A stretch of DNA of 64,000 nucleotides from Enterococcus sp. 5H (GTDB lineage Bacteria > Bacillota > Bacilli > Lactobacillales > Enterococcaceae). Position 1 is the stretch's first letter; each line of letters begins with the position of its first letter. The notes under the pieces are model-generated. The model was given only the letters and a program-made list of their open reading frames with translations, searched no databases and was not told the DNA's origin. This document shows positions 24,858 through 32,855 of the stretch, one piece after another. Made by a program: the position numbers and the translations under genes. The DNA is taken from assembly GCF_028128615.1 (NCBI RefSeq), contig NZ_AMDP01000018.1:124001-188000 (forward strand), in the 5' to 3' direction.

Positions 24858-26281
24858 TTGATTTAAAAGAAGTAAGTTTCGCTTACGAAGATCATGAAAA
24901 AATTATTGATACCGTTAATCTTGATGTTAAAGCGGGAGAGTTTATCGTTTTATGTGGTAAAAGCGGTTGTGGGAAATCTACGTTATTACGTATTTTAAAT
25001 GGTCTAATTCCCGAATTGTATCCTGGCGATTTATTAGGTGAGGGAACTGTGTTAGGACATGATTTTAGCACTAAAGAATTTAATGAGTATGTCCGCGGAA
25101 TTGGTGTGGTTTTTCAAAATCCTAAAACGCAGTTTTTTACGAGTGATGTGTACTCTGAACTGGCATTTGCAATGGAAAATTACGGTGTACCAAGAAAAGA
25201 CATGCTTGAGCGAATTGAGAAAATTACCAGTTTATTCTCGTTAGAAGAATTTTTAGAGCGTAGTATGTTTCATTTATCGGGAGGGCAAAAGCAATTGATT
25301 GCCTTTGCGTCTGCCAGTATGTTGGATCATCAGTTATTTCTATTGGATGAGCCTTCAAGTAATTTAGATGAAGCGACAATTGAACAGCTTAAAGGCTATC
25401 TAGAAGTTTTAAAAAAACAAGGAATGACGATTATTGTTTCGGAGCATCGATTACACTATCTAACGGAGCTGGCAGATCGATATCTAGTAATGGAACAGGG
25501 AAAAATCATTCAAAGTTACACCAAATCTGAAATGTTGGCGAAATCTGCAGCATCACTCAAAAAAATGGGGTTAAGGTCACTTAAATCAACAGAGTTAGAA
25601 GTAGTGGATATACAATCCGATGAATTCAGTGAATTAACGGTAGCTTTTGAAAATGTTGATTTCCATTATCGTAAGCAGCCTTCTGTTCTGAATGTTCCTG
25701 CATTAACAGTGAATAGTAATTATATTACAGGTATTATTGGGCATAATGGAGCTGGAAAATCGACATTTTCAAAATTATTTTCGGGCTTACTGAAACCAAC
25801 AACAGGAACAATCACACTCAATCAAAAACAAATGACAGCCAAAGAATTGATAAAAGAAAGCTTTGTTGTTATGCAAGATGTTAACTTGCAGTTATTTTTT
25901 GAAACGGTAGAAAAGGAAATAACCTTAAATGCTAAAAATACAAAAGCATTCAATCATATTGTACGAATGCTAAATTTAGAGCCCTTGTTGGATCGTCATC
26001 CCCAAACATTATCGGGTGGTGAAAAGCAGCGAGTAGCAATTGCAAGCGCGCTTTTATCAGGTAAAAAACTAATTATTTTTGATGAACCTACTAGCGGATT
26101 GGATTTAGTGCATATGGAAGAGGTCAGCAAGACGATCCGATGGCTTCAGCAGGAAAATGTTTTAGTTTTAGTCATTACTCATGATAAAGAATTTCTTAGT
26201 CAAACGTGCCAACGTGTTTTGCATTTTGATTGCGGTCAAATTATTGAAGATTACTTTATCGCACCAACTATTAAGGAATAA
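24854..26281 (+). CDS. ECF transporter tandem ATPase (fused A-A')
   Basis: 475 aa containing two complete ABC ATPase domains in one chain: Walker A GKSGCGKST and GHNGAGKST, signatures LSGGQKQ and LSGGEKQR, Walker B LFLLDEPSSNLD and LIIFDEPTSGLD. The fused arrangement provides both EcfA and EcfA' for the T and S subunits encoded just upstream. ATP hydrolysis drives toppling of the S subunit. The start overlaps the ecfT stop; the downstream monooxygenase gene begins 13 bp after the stop. Confidence 0.92.
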   Translation: MIDLKEVSFAYEDHEKIIDTVNLDVKAGEFIVLCGKSGCGKSTLLRILNGLIPELYPGDLLGEGTVLGHDFSTKEFNEYVRGIGVVFQNPKTQFFTSDVYSELAFAMENYGVPRKDMLERIEKITSLFSLEEFLERSMFHLSGGQKQLIAFASASMLDHQLFLLDEPSSNLDEATIEQLKGYLEVLKKQGMTIIVSEHRLHYLTELADRYLVMEQGKIIQSYTKSEMLAKSAASLKKMGLRSLKSTELEVVDIQSDEFSELTVAFENVDFHYRKQPSVLNVPALTVNSNYITGIIGHNGAGKSTFSKLFSGLLKPTTGTITLNQKQMTAKELIKESFVVMQDVNLQLFFETVEKEITLNAKNTKAFNHIVRMLNLEPLLDRHPQTLSGGEKQRVAIASALLSGKKLIIFDEPTSGLDLVHMEEVSKTIRWLQQENVLVLVITHDKEFLSQTCQRVLHFDCGQIIEDYFIAPTIKE

Positions 26282-26294
26282 TGGAGGAGTTATT

Positions 26295-26630
26295 ATGTAT
26301 ATCGTAACAAACACTATTCAAACTGAAACCGACCATTCGCAAAAAATCATCCAACAATTTACGGCTGGTCATACAAAAGAAAGTATGGATGCAGTTGAAG
26401 GATTTCTTGATTTTCAGTTAATGCAGCGTGAGTTGCCAGATAATCCTGAAATAACTGAATTAGTAGTTTTAAGTCGTTGGGAATCAAAAAAACATCAGAA
26501 AAATTGGGTGCAAAGCCAATCTTTCAAAAAGATGCACCAAAGAAAAAATCCTCAAGAAAAAACAGATAGTGAAAAGAAAAGACCTGGAATTATTTCTAGT
26601 ACAATTGCGGAATACGAAGTATTAACTTAA
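26295..26630 (+). CDS. Heme-degrading monooxygenase-like protein (HmoA/IsdG family)
   Basis: 111 aa ABM-fold protein from ATG 26295, 5 nt after GGAGGAG; the longer in-frame extension overlaps the ATPase gene and is rejected. Features include the N-terminal strand MYIVTNTIQ, VEGFLDFQLMQRE, and VLSRWESKKHQKNWVQSQSFKKMH, the last two matching the WES...F...W pattern of HmoA-type enzymes. These open the heme ring and release iron. As last gene of a Fur-box operon with an ECF importer, it indicates heme as the imported cargo, comparable to the Lha heme ECF system described in Latilactobacillus sakei. Activity is inferred. Confidence 0.82.
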   Translation: MYIVTNTIQTETDHSQKIIQQFTAGHTKESMDAVEGFLDFQLMQRELPDNPEITELVVLSRWESKKHQKNWVQSQSFKKMHQRKNPQEKTDSEKKRPGIISSTIAEYEVLT

Positions 26631-26635
26631 TAGCT

Positions 26636-26679
26636 AAAAAACAATCATCGTCATTCAAAGACAGTGATTGTTTTTTTAG
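26636..26679. terminator. Bidirectional terminator between the ECF operon and usp
   Basis: AAAAAACAATCA and TGATTGTTTTTT are perfect complements, with A- and T-runs at the outer sides, located between two convergent stops. Confidence 0.85.
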
Positions 26680-26680
26680 T

Positions 26681-27115
26681 TTATTTTACAACGAGTACAT
26701 TGCAAGGTGCATACTGAACAACATGGCTAGTTGTCGTTCCAAGTTGATTTGACTGGATCTGACCCTTTCCAGTTGCACCGATCACAATCAAATCAATAGA
26801 ATGATTCGCAGGAATAGTGGTAGCAATCAACTCTTTAGGATTACCAATTTCAACAATCGGAGTCACATCATCTAGCCCTTCTTCTGTGGCAAAATAAATA
26901 CTCTTTAATAACTCCTTTTCAAGAGCTTCTTTTTCTTCAGCTAAAACTTTGGAAAAGGCGTAAGAACTATGGCTAATTGCATTCTCATCTATAACGGATA
27001 GTAAGTATAATGAAGCTTGCTTTTCTTTTGCAATAGCAACAGCATTTTGTAAAGCCAATTCAGAATTTTTTGATCCGTCAACAGCAACTAAAATAGTTGA
27101 ATAGTTATTAATCAT
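26681..27115 (-). CDS. Universal stress protein, UspA family
   Basis: 144 aa single-domain Usp. It starts with ILVAVDGSKNSELAL and carries the ATP-binding signature G-2x-G-9x-G-(S/T) as GATGKGQIQSNQLGTTTS, followed by YAPCNVLVV. ATP-binding Usp proteins act as stress-linked nucleotide sensors. GGAGCTGATAGAA precedes the ATG. Monocistronic, with a terminator shared with the convergent operon. Confidence 0.93.
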   Translation of the reverse strand: MINNYSTILVAVDGSKNSELALQNAVAIAKEKQASLYLLSVIDENAISHSSYAFSKVLAEEKEALEKELLKSIYFATEEGLDDVTPIVEIGNPKELIATTIPANHSIDLIVIGATGKGQIQSNQLGTTTSHVVQYAPCNVLVVK

Positions 27116-27214
27116 TTCTATCAGCTCCTTTTCTTATCTATCTTCATTATATCATGTTCATCAAAAGAGGTTAAATAAAGCGCTGAGAAATGACATAAAC
27201 AGTGAATAAAAAAA

Positions 27215-27290
27215 GCGTGTGTAGGACAAAACTAAAAATCAGTTTTGCTTCACACGCTACATGTGATTTTACTGCAGGAGTAGAATCACA
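27215..27290. repeat. Dispersed intergenic repeat, copy 2, with two hairpins
   Basis: 27215-27247 repeats the sequence at 17652-17681. Here GCGTGTG and CACACGC (27251-27257) close a hairpin around AAAACT/AGTTTT, and a second hairpin TGTGATT/AATCACA follows at 27262-27290. The 27116-27346 gap contains nothing else I can support. Confidence 0.55.
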
Positions 27291-27346
27291 TAAATATTAG
27301 TTTATTTATTGAGGATTAAAAATTCTGTTTCGACCTCATTCAATAA

Positions 27347-28636
27347 TTATAAACCAAGGAATGGAGCTGGATTAACAAAGCCACTCCAAAGACCTGTAGA
27401 AATACTAAAGTGTAAATGAACACCGGTAGAATTACCAGTAGTTCCCATACCGCCTAACATTTGACCGGCACTCACACTTTGACCAGCTGCAACACTTAAG
27501 CTGCTCATATGAAGGTAGTAAGAGTAGTAACCATTATCGTGTTTAATAACAACGTGATTACCAGCCATGCCGCCGTAATTGGCACTAACAACTTCACCAG
27601 AACGGGCTGCCATAATTGGCGTGCCGCTTGCACCGCCAAAGTCAATACCATCATGGAAAGATCCTGAGATACCTGTAGGATCTTCACGTCCGCCAAAGCC
27701 GCTAGTAACGATCATACTTGCAACAGGAGCAGACCAACCACCGGATGAAACAGGTGGAGTTACTGTTTCTTGACTATTATTAGTGTTCTCATTCGACGAG
27801 GTCGTATTTGAAGAACTTGCAGTATTATTTGCTGCAGTTGCTTGGTTCGCAGCAGCAGTTTCTGCAGCTTTCTTAGCTTGTTCATCTGCTTGTTTTTCAG
27901 CTAAAGCAAGCGCTTCTGCTTCTTTTTTCTTTTCTTCTGCGATTGCTTTTAGCTGAGCTTGTTTTTGCTTTTCAGCTTCATCTTTTTGTTTAACGTATTT
28001 TTCTTTTTCTGCGGTTTCAGTTGCTAAGGTTGCAGCAATCTCGTTAATTTTTACATTTTGATCTAACTTCGCTTCAGCTAAGGTGGATTCTTTTTCTTCA
28101 AGTTCTTCTGTTTTTGTTTCAAGGATTTTAATAGTTTCAGTTAGCGATGTTTTTAAAGTATCTAATTCTTTCTTGTCTTCTTTTTGTGCAGTAAGAATAT
28201 CATTATTGGCGCTTACTAATGTATTAACAGCTAAAGCCTTTGAAATAGCGTCAGAGAATGAATCCGCACTTAAGATGACTGTTAAAATAGACTCTTGTTC
28301 ATGGTTGGTTTGTGTTACTCTTGCTTGAGCTTGTAATTGATCGTTTCTTTTTTCGATTTTTGTTTGGAGTGTAGAGATATCATTATTTAATTGATTCATC
28401 TCTTTCTCATTTTTTTGTTTTTCAGCTAATGTTGTTTCGTATTCAGTTTCAATTGTTTTGATTTGGTTTTCCAAAGAAGCTAAAAAATCTTTGGCATCTT
28501 GTTCCGTTTTTATAATTTCTTCAATTTTTTTCGTTTGATTATTAATTTTTTGATCGATATCTTCTGCAAATACACTCATAGGAGCAGTATTCACTAATAG
28601 AATGAATGAAAGTGTTAAGATTAATTTTTTCTTCAA
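27347..28636 (-). CDS. Secreted coiled-coil M23 peptidoglycan endopeptidase
   Basis: 429 aa from a TTG codon with GAGGA 7 nt upstream. Signal peptide about 1-24 (ending SVFA-E), then a long coiled coil (about 28-245, Glu/Lys/Gln-rich), a low-complexity Ala/Asn/Ser linker, and an M23 (lysostaphin-type) domain. The zinc ligands are visible in SFHDGIDFG and VHLHF. The coiled-coil plus peptidase layout resembles EnvC and PcsB-type division hydrolases, and the coiled coil often keeps the enzyme inactive until an FtsEX-like partner acts. Monocistronic. Precise bond specificity is not readable. Confidence 0.9.
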   Translation of the reverse strand: MKKKLILTLSFILLVNTAPMSVFAEDIDQKINNQTKKIEEIIKTEQDAKDFLASLENQIKTIETEYETTLAEKQKNEKEMNQLNNDISTLQTKIEKRNDQLQAQARVTQTNHEQESILTVILSADSFSDAISKALAVNTLVSANNDILTAQKEDKKELDTLKTSLTETIKILETKTEELEEKESTLAEAKLDQNVKINEIAATLATETAEKEKYVKQKDEAEKQKQAQLKAIAEEKKKEAEALALAEKQADEQAKKAAETAAANQATAANNTASSSNTTSSNENTNNSQETVTPPVSSGGWSAPVASMIVTSGFGGREDPTGISGSFHDGIDFGGASGTPIMAARSGEVVSANYGGMAGNHVVIKHDNGYYSYYLHMSSLSVAAGQSVSAGQMLGGMGTTGNSTGVHLHFSISTGLWSGFVNPAPFLGL

Positions 28637-28874
28637 GTGATGTTCCTCGCTTTTTATTAGTCATACTAAACGAATACTATAAAAGTATGTTGGTTCATTT
28701 GTTAGTCAAGCTAAAGTATACCATAATTTTGTGAGGAGTAGACTTGTCTAGAGAGTAAAATTAAGTAAAACGTCCAAATTTAAAATTTGGAAATAGTAGT
28801 ATCATTAAATTGTAATATACGAAATTTTTACTTAATAAGAAAGTGTGATTGTAATAGAAAAATAGTTAAGTTAT

Positions 28875-29693
28875 TTATAAAGAAGAATTGTTATATTCTG
28901 AATAAAATTCGTCAAGTAAATGTATTAACTCAGTTTTGGAATCATGGTATTTTTTTTGTACAGTTTTTTCAGCCAATGGTTTTCTTTTAGGCTTTTCTTT
29001 AACAAGTTCAGTATAATTAACTATTTTCGAATTTGAGCAACTAGGGTATACAATGTCATTGGTTAAAATTTCTGATAATATGGCGATGATCTTTGTGATT
29101 AATGGGAATTGAGTATTTGCTTCAGAACGTCTTAACATATCGAATAATTGAAACAGTACGACCTCATTGATTGTTTTGTTGTTTGAGTTTTGTAATAGTT
29201 CTTCAATAACTGGTAAGAAATCAGAACGATAGCGATCGTCTTTTTCAATAGTATATTCAGTCGAATCTTCTGAAATAAGTAATTCTCTTGGGTTTGATGC
29301 ATCTAATTGATAGCGTTGCTCGACTAAGTTTGGAAATAAATCATGGACAGTAGTTAGAATCTTTAAATCTTGCCTGTAGCTAATTTTTTCTTTTTTCAAT
29401 GTTTTGAGTAATTGTTCAAATTGTTCAGAAGTCAATGGTAAAGTAGCACTAACTAGAAGCTGTTGAACATATGTATCAAAATCTCCATAACGGATCCAGT
29501 CAGCAGTTGTATTGCCCAGTATCGCTATTTTTTTCAATCGCTCTTGTTTTGGTAAATTGTTACCTTTTTCCCAATTGTTGACTGTACTCGCACTAGAGTT
29601 ACCAATTAATGTTGCAAAACTTGCCATTGAATATTTATGTTTTTTTCTAATTTGACTGATCCGCTTGCCAGCCTCGATTAAATCTATTTCCAA
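28875..29693 (-). CDS. XRE-family HTH regulator with long C-terminal domain
   Basis: 272 aa from a TTG codon behind AGGAGG (7-nt spacing). Residues about 7-65 are a Cro/CI-type HTH (ISQIRKKHKYSMASFATLIG, SASTVNNWEKG). The remaining 200 residues are alpha-rich with no family I recognise; the length is reminiscent of Rgg-like peptide-sensing regulators but without clear TPR signatures. It is divergent from the unknown gene at 29943, sharing a 249-bp intergenic region with short inverted repeats. Autoregulation and control of that neighbour are plausible. Confidence 0.8.
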   Translation of the reverse strand: MEIDLIEAGKRISQIRKKHKYSMASFATLIGNSSASTVNNWEKGNNLPKQERLKKIAILGNTTADWIRYGDFDTYVQQLLVSATLPLTSEQFEQLLKTLKKEKISYRQDLKILTTVHDLFPNLVEQRYQLDASNPRELLISEDSTEYTIEKDDRYRSDFLPVIEELLQNSNNKTINEVVLFQLFDMLRRSEANTQFPLITKIIAILSEILTNDIVYPSCSNSKIVNYTELVKEKPKRKPLAEKTVQKKYHDSKTELIHLLDEFYSEYNNSSL

Positions 29694-29942
29694 ATTAAAA
29701 CCTCCTAAGATTTCTTTCTTACTACTATATCACTATTTTGAATTAAATTGTATTGTTTTTTTTTCATTTTGTTGTTGAAATATTTATTTCAATATGATAT
29801 ATTATTTTTACCGTAATGTGTTCAATTTATTTCTTTTGAATTCAATTTAATCTTCTTAGAATTTATTTTGATACATGTTTACTGTTTTATTTTTTTAGAC
29901 ACTATATACCGAAAAAAATTCATTTGAAAAAGGGGGATAAAA
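29694..29942. promoter_or_regulatory. Divergent intergenic region with inverted repeats
   Basis: Very AT-rich. It contains TTGAAATATTTATTTCAA (7-bp perfect arms, about 29773-29790) and a separated pair AATTAAATTG (about 29739) and CAATTTAAT (about 29843) in opposite orientation. These could be operators for the XRE protein. No confident -35/-10 pair was assigned. Confidence 0.4.
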
Positions 29943-30506
29943 ATGCGAAGAATCGATAAAATTGAAGTACAGAAAAAACAGCTCTTGTATCATTTTTTAG
30001 AAAAGTTAAATAAACAGCTTCCGCAACAGGAAACCATAGAACAAATAGAGGAAGGCTGGGTTCAGCAATACAAACTCTTAGTGAATATGTCTTTTAGTGC
30101 GAATATTTTGTTTAAAGGAATAGATTATGCCAATCAACTGTATAATCATATCGTTAAAATTGAATACACAAGATTGTGTAAATTGGTTATTAAACAAGAT
30201 TTTGAACAACAGATAACAGAGTCTACATTAAGAAAATTAAAACAAGCATACAATGAATTATTAAATTATTCACCTGTTGCTAAAGAGTCCGAAGGGATTG
30301 AGATTTTTTATGGATTCACAGGAGGCAACCGTAAAAAGTACAAAGCCAATCGAAACGCTATTAAGCAGATGTATTTGGAAATCAAACAGGAATCGAAAAA
30401 AAGTTTTTATAGACACCTGAAAGAAACCTATTATAGAAAATATAAAAAAATAAAAGAGAAGAAAAAGTATGCAGCATGGTTATTGAAAAGTCATATCTGG
30501 CACTAA
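29943..30506 (+). CDS. Hypothetical basic protein, 187 aa
   Basis: ATG 29943 follows AGGGGG by 8 nt. The product is alpha-helical and strongly basic, especially the last 60 residues (KKSFYRHLKETYYRKYKKIK and similar). No signal peptide or membrane helix. The C-terminal basic tail suggests nucleic-acid binding, but I recognise no family. It is divergent from an XRE regulator and followed by an AT-rich gap before copB. Its very high A+T and Lys codon content differs somewhat from the flanking housekeeping genes, compatible with acquired DNA. Confidence 0.65.
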   Translation: MRRIDKIEVQKKQLLYHFLEKLNKQLPQQETIEQIEEGWVQQYKLLVNMSFSANILFKGIDYANQLYNHIVKIEYTRLCKLVIKQDFEQQITESTLRKLKQAYNELLNYSPVAKESEGIEIFYGFTGGNRKKYKANRNAIKQMYLEIKQESKKSFYRHLKETYYRKYKKIKEKKKYAAWLLKSHIWH

Positions 30507-30570
30507 AATTTTGGCTTACAAAATAAGATACGCTAAAAATATTTAAATCCATCAAAAAAGTTACTTTATT

Positions 30571-30598
30571 TTTACGTAAAGATTTGTTGTGCTATCAT
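30571..30598 (+). promoter_or_regulatory. Candidate promoter of copB
   Basis: TTTACG, 16-bp spacer, TATCAT; the -35 lies in the palindrome TTTACGTAAA. No CopY-type TACA-N2-TGTA box was found, so copper control is not evident from the local sequence. Confidence 0.4.
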
Positions 30599-30675
30599 TT
30601 GATTGAAGGGATAGAATTTTTCTAGAAGATCGTTCAGTAGAAATTCATCAAGTATGATAGAAAGAAGGGATTTTC

Positions 30676-32724
30676 GTGAAAGATAACAAAGAAATGCATA
30701 TGCATATGGATCACGGGAATATGGAAAGTCATGGACATGAAGACATGTCTGGTATGGATCATTCCATGCATATGGGGAATTTTAAACAAAAATTTTGGTT
30801 GTCACTAATTCTGGCGATTCCAATTATTTTTCTTTCACCAATGATGGGTGTTGATTTACCCTTTCAATTTACATTTCCAGGTTCAGATTGGCTTGTGTTG
30901 ATTTTAGCTAGTATTTTATTTTTTTATGGTGGACAGCCATTTTTGAGTGGAGCTAAAATAGAATTGAAACAAAAGAATCCGGCAATGATGACATTGATTT
31001 CCATGGGGATTTCGGTTTCGTATTTTTATAGCGTTTACGCTTTTATTATGAATCAACTGCAGCCTCACGAGCATGTTATGGATTTTTTCTGGGAGTTAGC
31101 GACATTAATTGTCATCATGTTATTGGGCCATTGGATTGAAATGAATGCTATTGCTAACGCTGGAGATGCTTTGCAGAAAATGGCTGAACTTTTACCAGAT
31201 AAGGTTAAACGCTTAAATAATGATGGTAGTGAAGAAGAAATTGCCTTGCAGGATGTAAAAGAAAATGATCGTTTGATTGTTCGCGCTGGTGATAAAATAC
31301 CAGCAGATGGTGTGATCGTTAAAGGCAGTACATCTGTCGATGAATCAATGGTGACTGGTGAATCAAAAACAGTTACTAAGAATGAACATGATAACGTAAT
31401 TGGCGGTTCTGTTAACGGTAGTGGTACAGTTGAAATTCAGGTTACTGGAACTGGTGAAACCGGGTATCTGTCAAAAGTCATGGATATGGTCAAAAAGGCC
31501 CAAACAGAAAAGTCTAAACTAGAAACATTATCTGATCGTGTTGCCAAATGGCTGTTTTACATTGCTTTAATTGCAGGAGTTGCAGCATTTATTATTTGGT
31601 GGTTAGTAGACAAAGATTTAAGTATTGCCTTTGAACGGATGGTGACGGTCTTTATTATTGCTTGTCCTCATGCCTTGGGGCTAGCTATACCATTGGTTAT
31701 TGCCCGCTCAACTTCAATTGCAGCAAAACATGGCTTACTGTTAAAGAATCGCAATGCGCTTGAACAAGCGAAGGATATTCAGTATGTGATGTTGGATAAA
31801 ACTGGAACACTGACTGAAGGCAAATTTACAGTAACAGGAATCGAAATAATTTCAGCAAAAGCTACTAAAGAAGAGTCACTGAAAATAATTGGTGCTTTAG
31901 AAAATAATGCGAACCATCCTTTGGCGATAGGAATTATGAATTATCTTGAAGAAAATAATATCTCACCCTACAAAGTTGTGAATCTTCAAAATATTTCTGG
32001 GGTTGGAATATCTGGGATAGTGAATAATCAAGAAGTTAAAATTGTGAATGAAAAAGAAGTCAAACGGCTGCAGCTTCCATTTAAAGAATCGATTAAAACA
32101 ACATATGAAGCACAAGGAAACACGTTAAGTTTTCTGATTATCAATGGAATCCTAGTTGCAATGATCGCTTTGGGTGATAGTATAAAATCTGAATCTAAGG
32201 CATTTATCTCTAATTTGAAACAACAGGAAATCGTCCCGGTAATGTTAACAGGAGACAACGTTTCAGCAGCAGAAGCAGTCGCCAATTACTTGGGTATTAC
32301 AACTTTTTATGGCGGGCTACTCCCCGAAGATAAGGAGAAAATCGTTCAAAAATATCTAGATGAAGGCAAACAAGTGATGATGGTAGGCGATGGAATCAAT
32401 GATGCTCCAAGTTTAGTCAGAGCAACAATCGGAATTGCTATTGGAGCTGGAACAGATGTAGCGATCGATTCCGCAGATGTGGTTTTAACGGATAGTGATC
32501 CTAAAGATATTTTAAGATTTTTGAGTTTAGCGAAACAGACACAACGAAAAATGATTCAAAATCTCTGGTGGGGAGCTGGCTACAACCTTATTGCAATTCC
32601 ACTTGCTGCAGGTGTTTTGGCTCCGTGGGGAATCTTATTAAACCCAGCTGTTGGTGCTATTCTAATGTCCTTAAGTACTGTGATTGTGGCAGCGAATGCG
32701 CTAACTTTACGAATTGATAATTAA
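30676..32724 (+). CDS. copB: CopB-type P1B ATPase (copper/silver export)
   Basis: 682 aa from GTG 30676 after GAAGGGA. The N-terminal approximately 35 residues are His/Met-rich (MHMHMDHGN, HEDMSGMDHSMHM) in place of a CxxC ferredoxin-like domain. The membrane metal-binding motif is CPH (IIACPHALG), the mark of the CopB/P1B-3 branch. Catalytic motifs are present: TGES, DKTGTLT, GDGINDAP, and HP in NANHPLAIG. In Enterococcus hirae CopB pumps Cu+/Ag+ out of the cell. Here it stands without copY, copA or copZ, and its own terminator follows. Confidence 0.93.
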   Translation: MKDNKEMHMHMDHGNMESHGHEDMSGMDHSMHMGNFKQKFWLSLILAIPIIFLSPMMGVDLPFQFTFPGSDWLVLILASILFFYGGQPFLSGAKIELKQKNPAMMTLISMGISVSYFYSVYAFIMNQLQPHEHVMDFFWELATLIVIMLLGHWIEMNAIANAGDALQKMAELLPDKVKRLNNDGSEEEIALQDVKENDRLIVRAGDKIPADGVIVKGSTSVDESMVTGESKTVTKNEHDNVIGGSVNGSGTVEIQVTGTGETGYLSKVMDMVKKAQTEKSKLETLSDRVAKWLFYIALIAGVAAFIIWWLVDKDLSIAFERMVTVFIIACPHALGLAIPLVIARSTSIAAKHGLLLKNRNALEQAKDIQYVMLDKTGTLTEGKFTVTGIEIISAKATKEESLKIIGALENNANHPLAIGIMNYLEENNISPYKVVNLQNISGVGISGIVNNQEVKIVNEKEVKRLQLPFKESIKTTYEAQGNTLSFLIINGILVAMIALGDSIKSESKAFISNLKQQEIVPVMLTGDNVSAAEAVANYLGITTFYGGLLPEDKEKIVQKYLDEGKQVMMVGDGINDAPSLVRATIGIAIGAGTDVAIDSADVVLTDSDPKDILRFLSLAKQTQRKMIQNLWWGAGYNLIAIPLAAGVLAPWGILLNPAVGAILMSLSTVIVAANALTLRIDN

Positions 32725-32732
32725 AAATAATG

Positions 32733-32781
32733 AAAAGCATTGATTATGACGTATTTTATATGTACATTCAATGCTTTTTTT
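32733..32781 (+). terminator. Terminator after copB
   Basis: AAAAGCATTGA pairs with TCAATGCTTTT, followed by a T-run, 9 bp after the copB stop. It isolates the following regulator gene. Confidence 0.82.
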
Positions 32782-32855
32782 GCATTCGAATTTTTATAGG
32801 CTTTTTTTCATTTGATTGCTATAATTTTTATTTATTTAAAAAGTGGGGGTTTAAA

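Noticed and set aside
27579-28328. Plus-strand ORFs opposite the M23 hydrolase
   Set aside because: Ser/Val-rich shadows of a Glu/Lys-rich coiled coil, without RBS.
32730-32855. Longer N-terminus for the second Mga-type protein
   Set aside because: It would translate the copB terminator hairpin; ATG 32856 has GTGGGGG and the correct family length.
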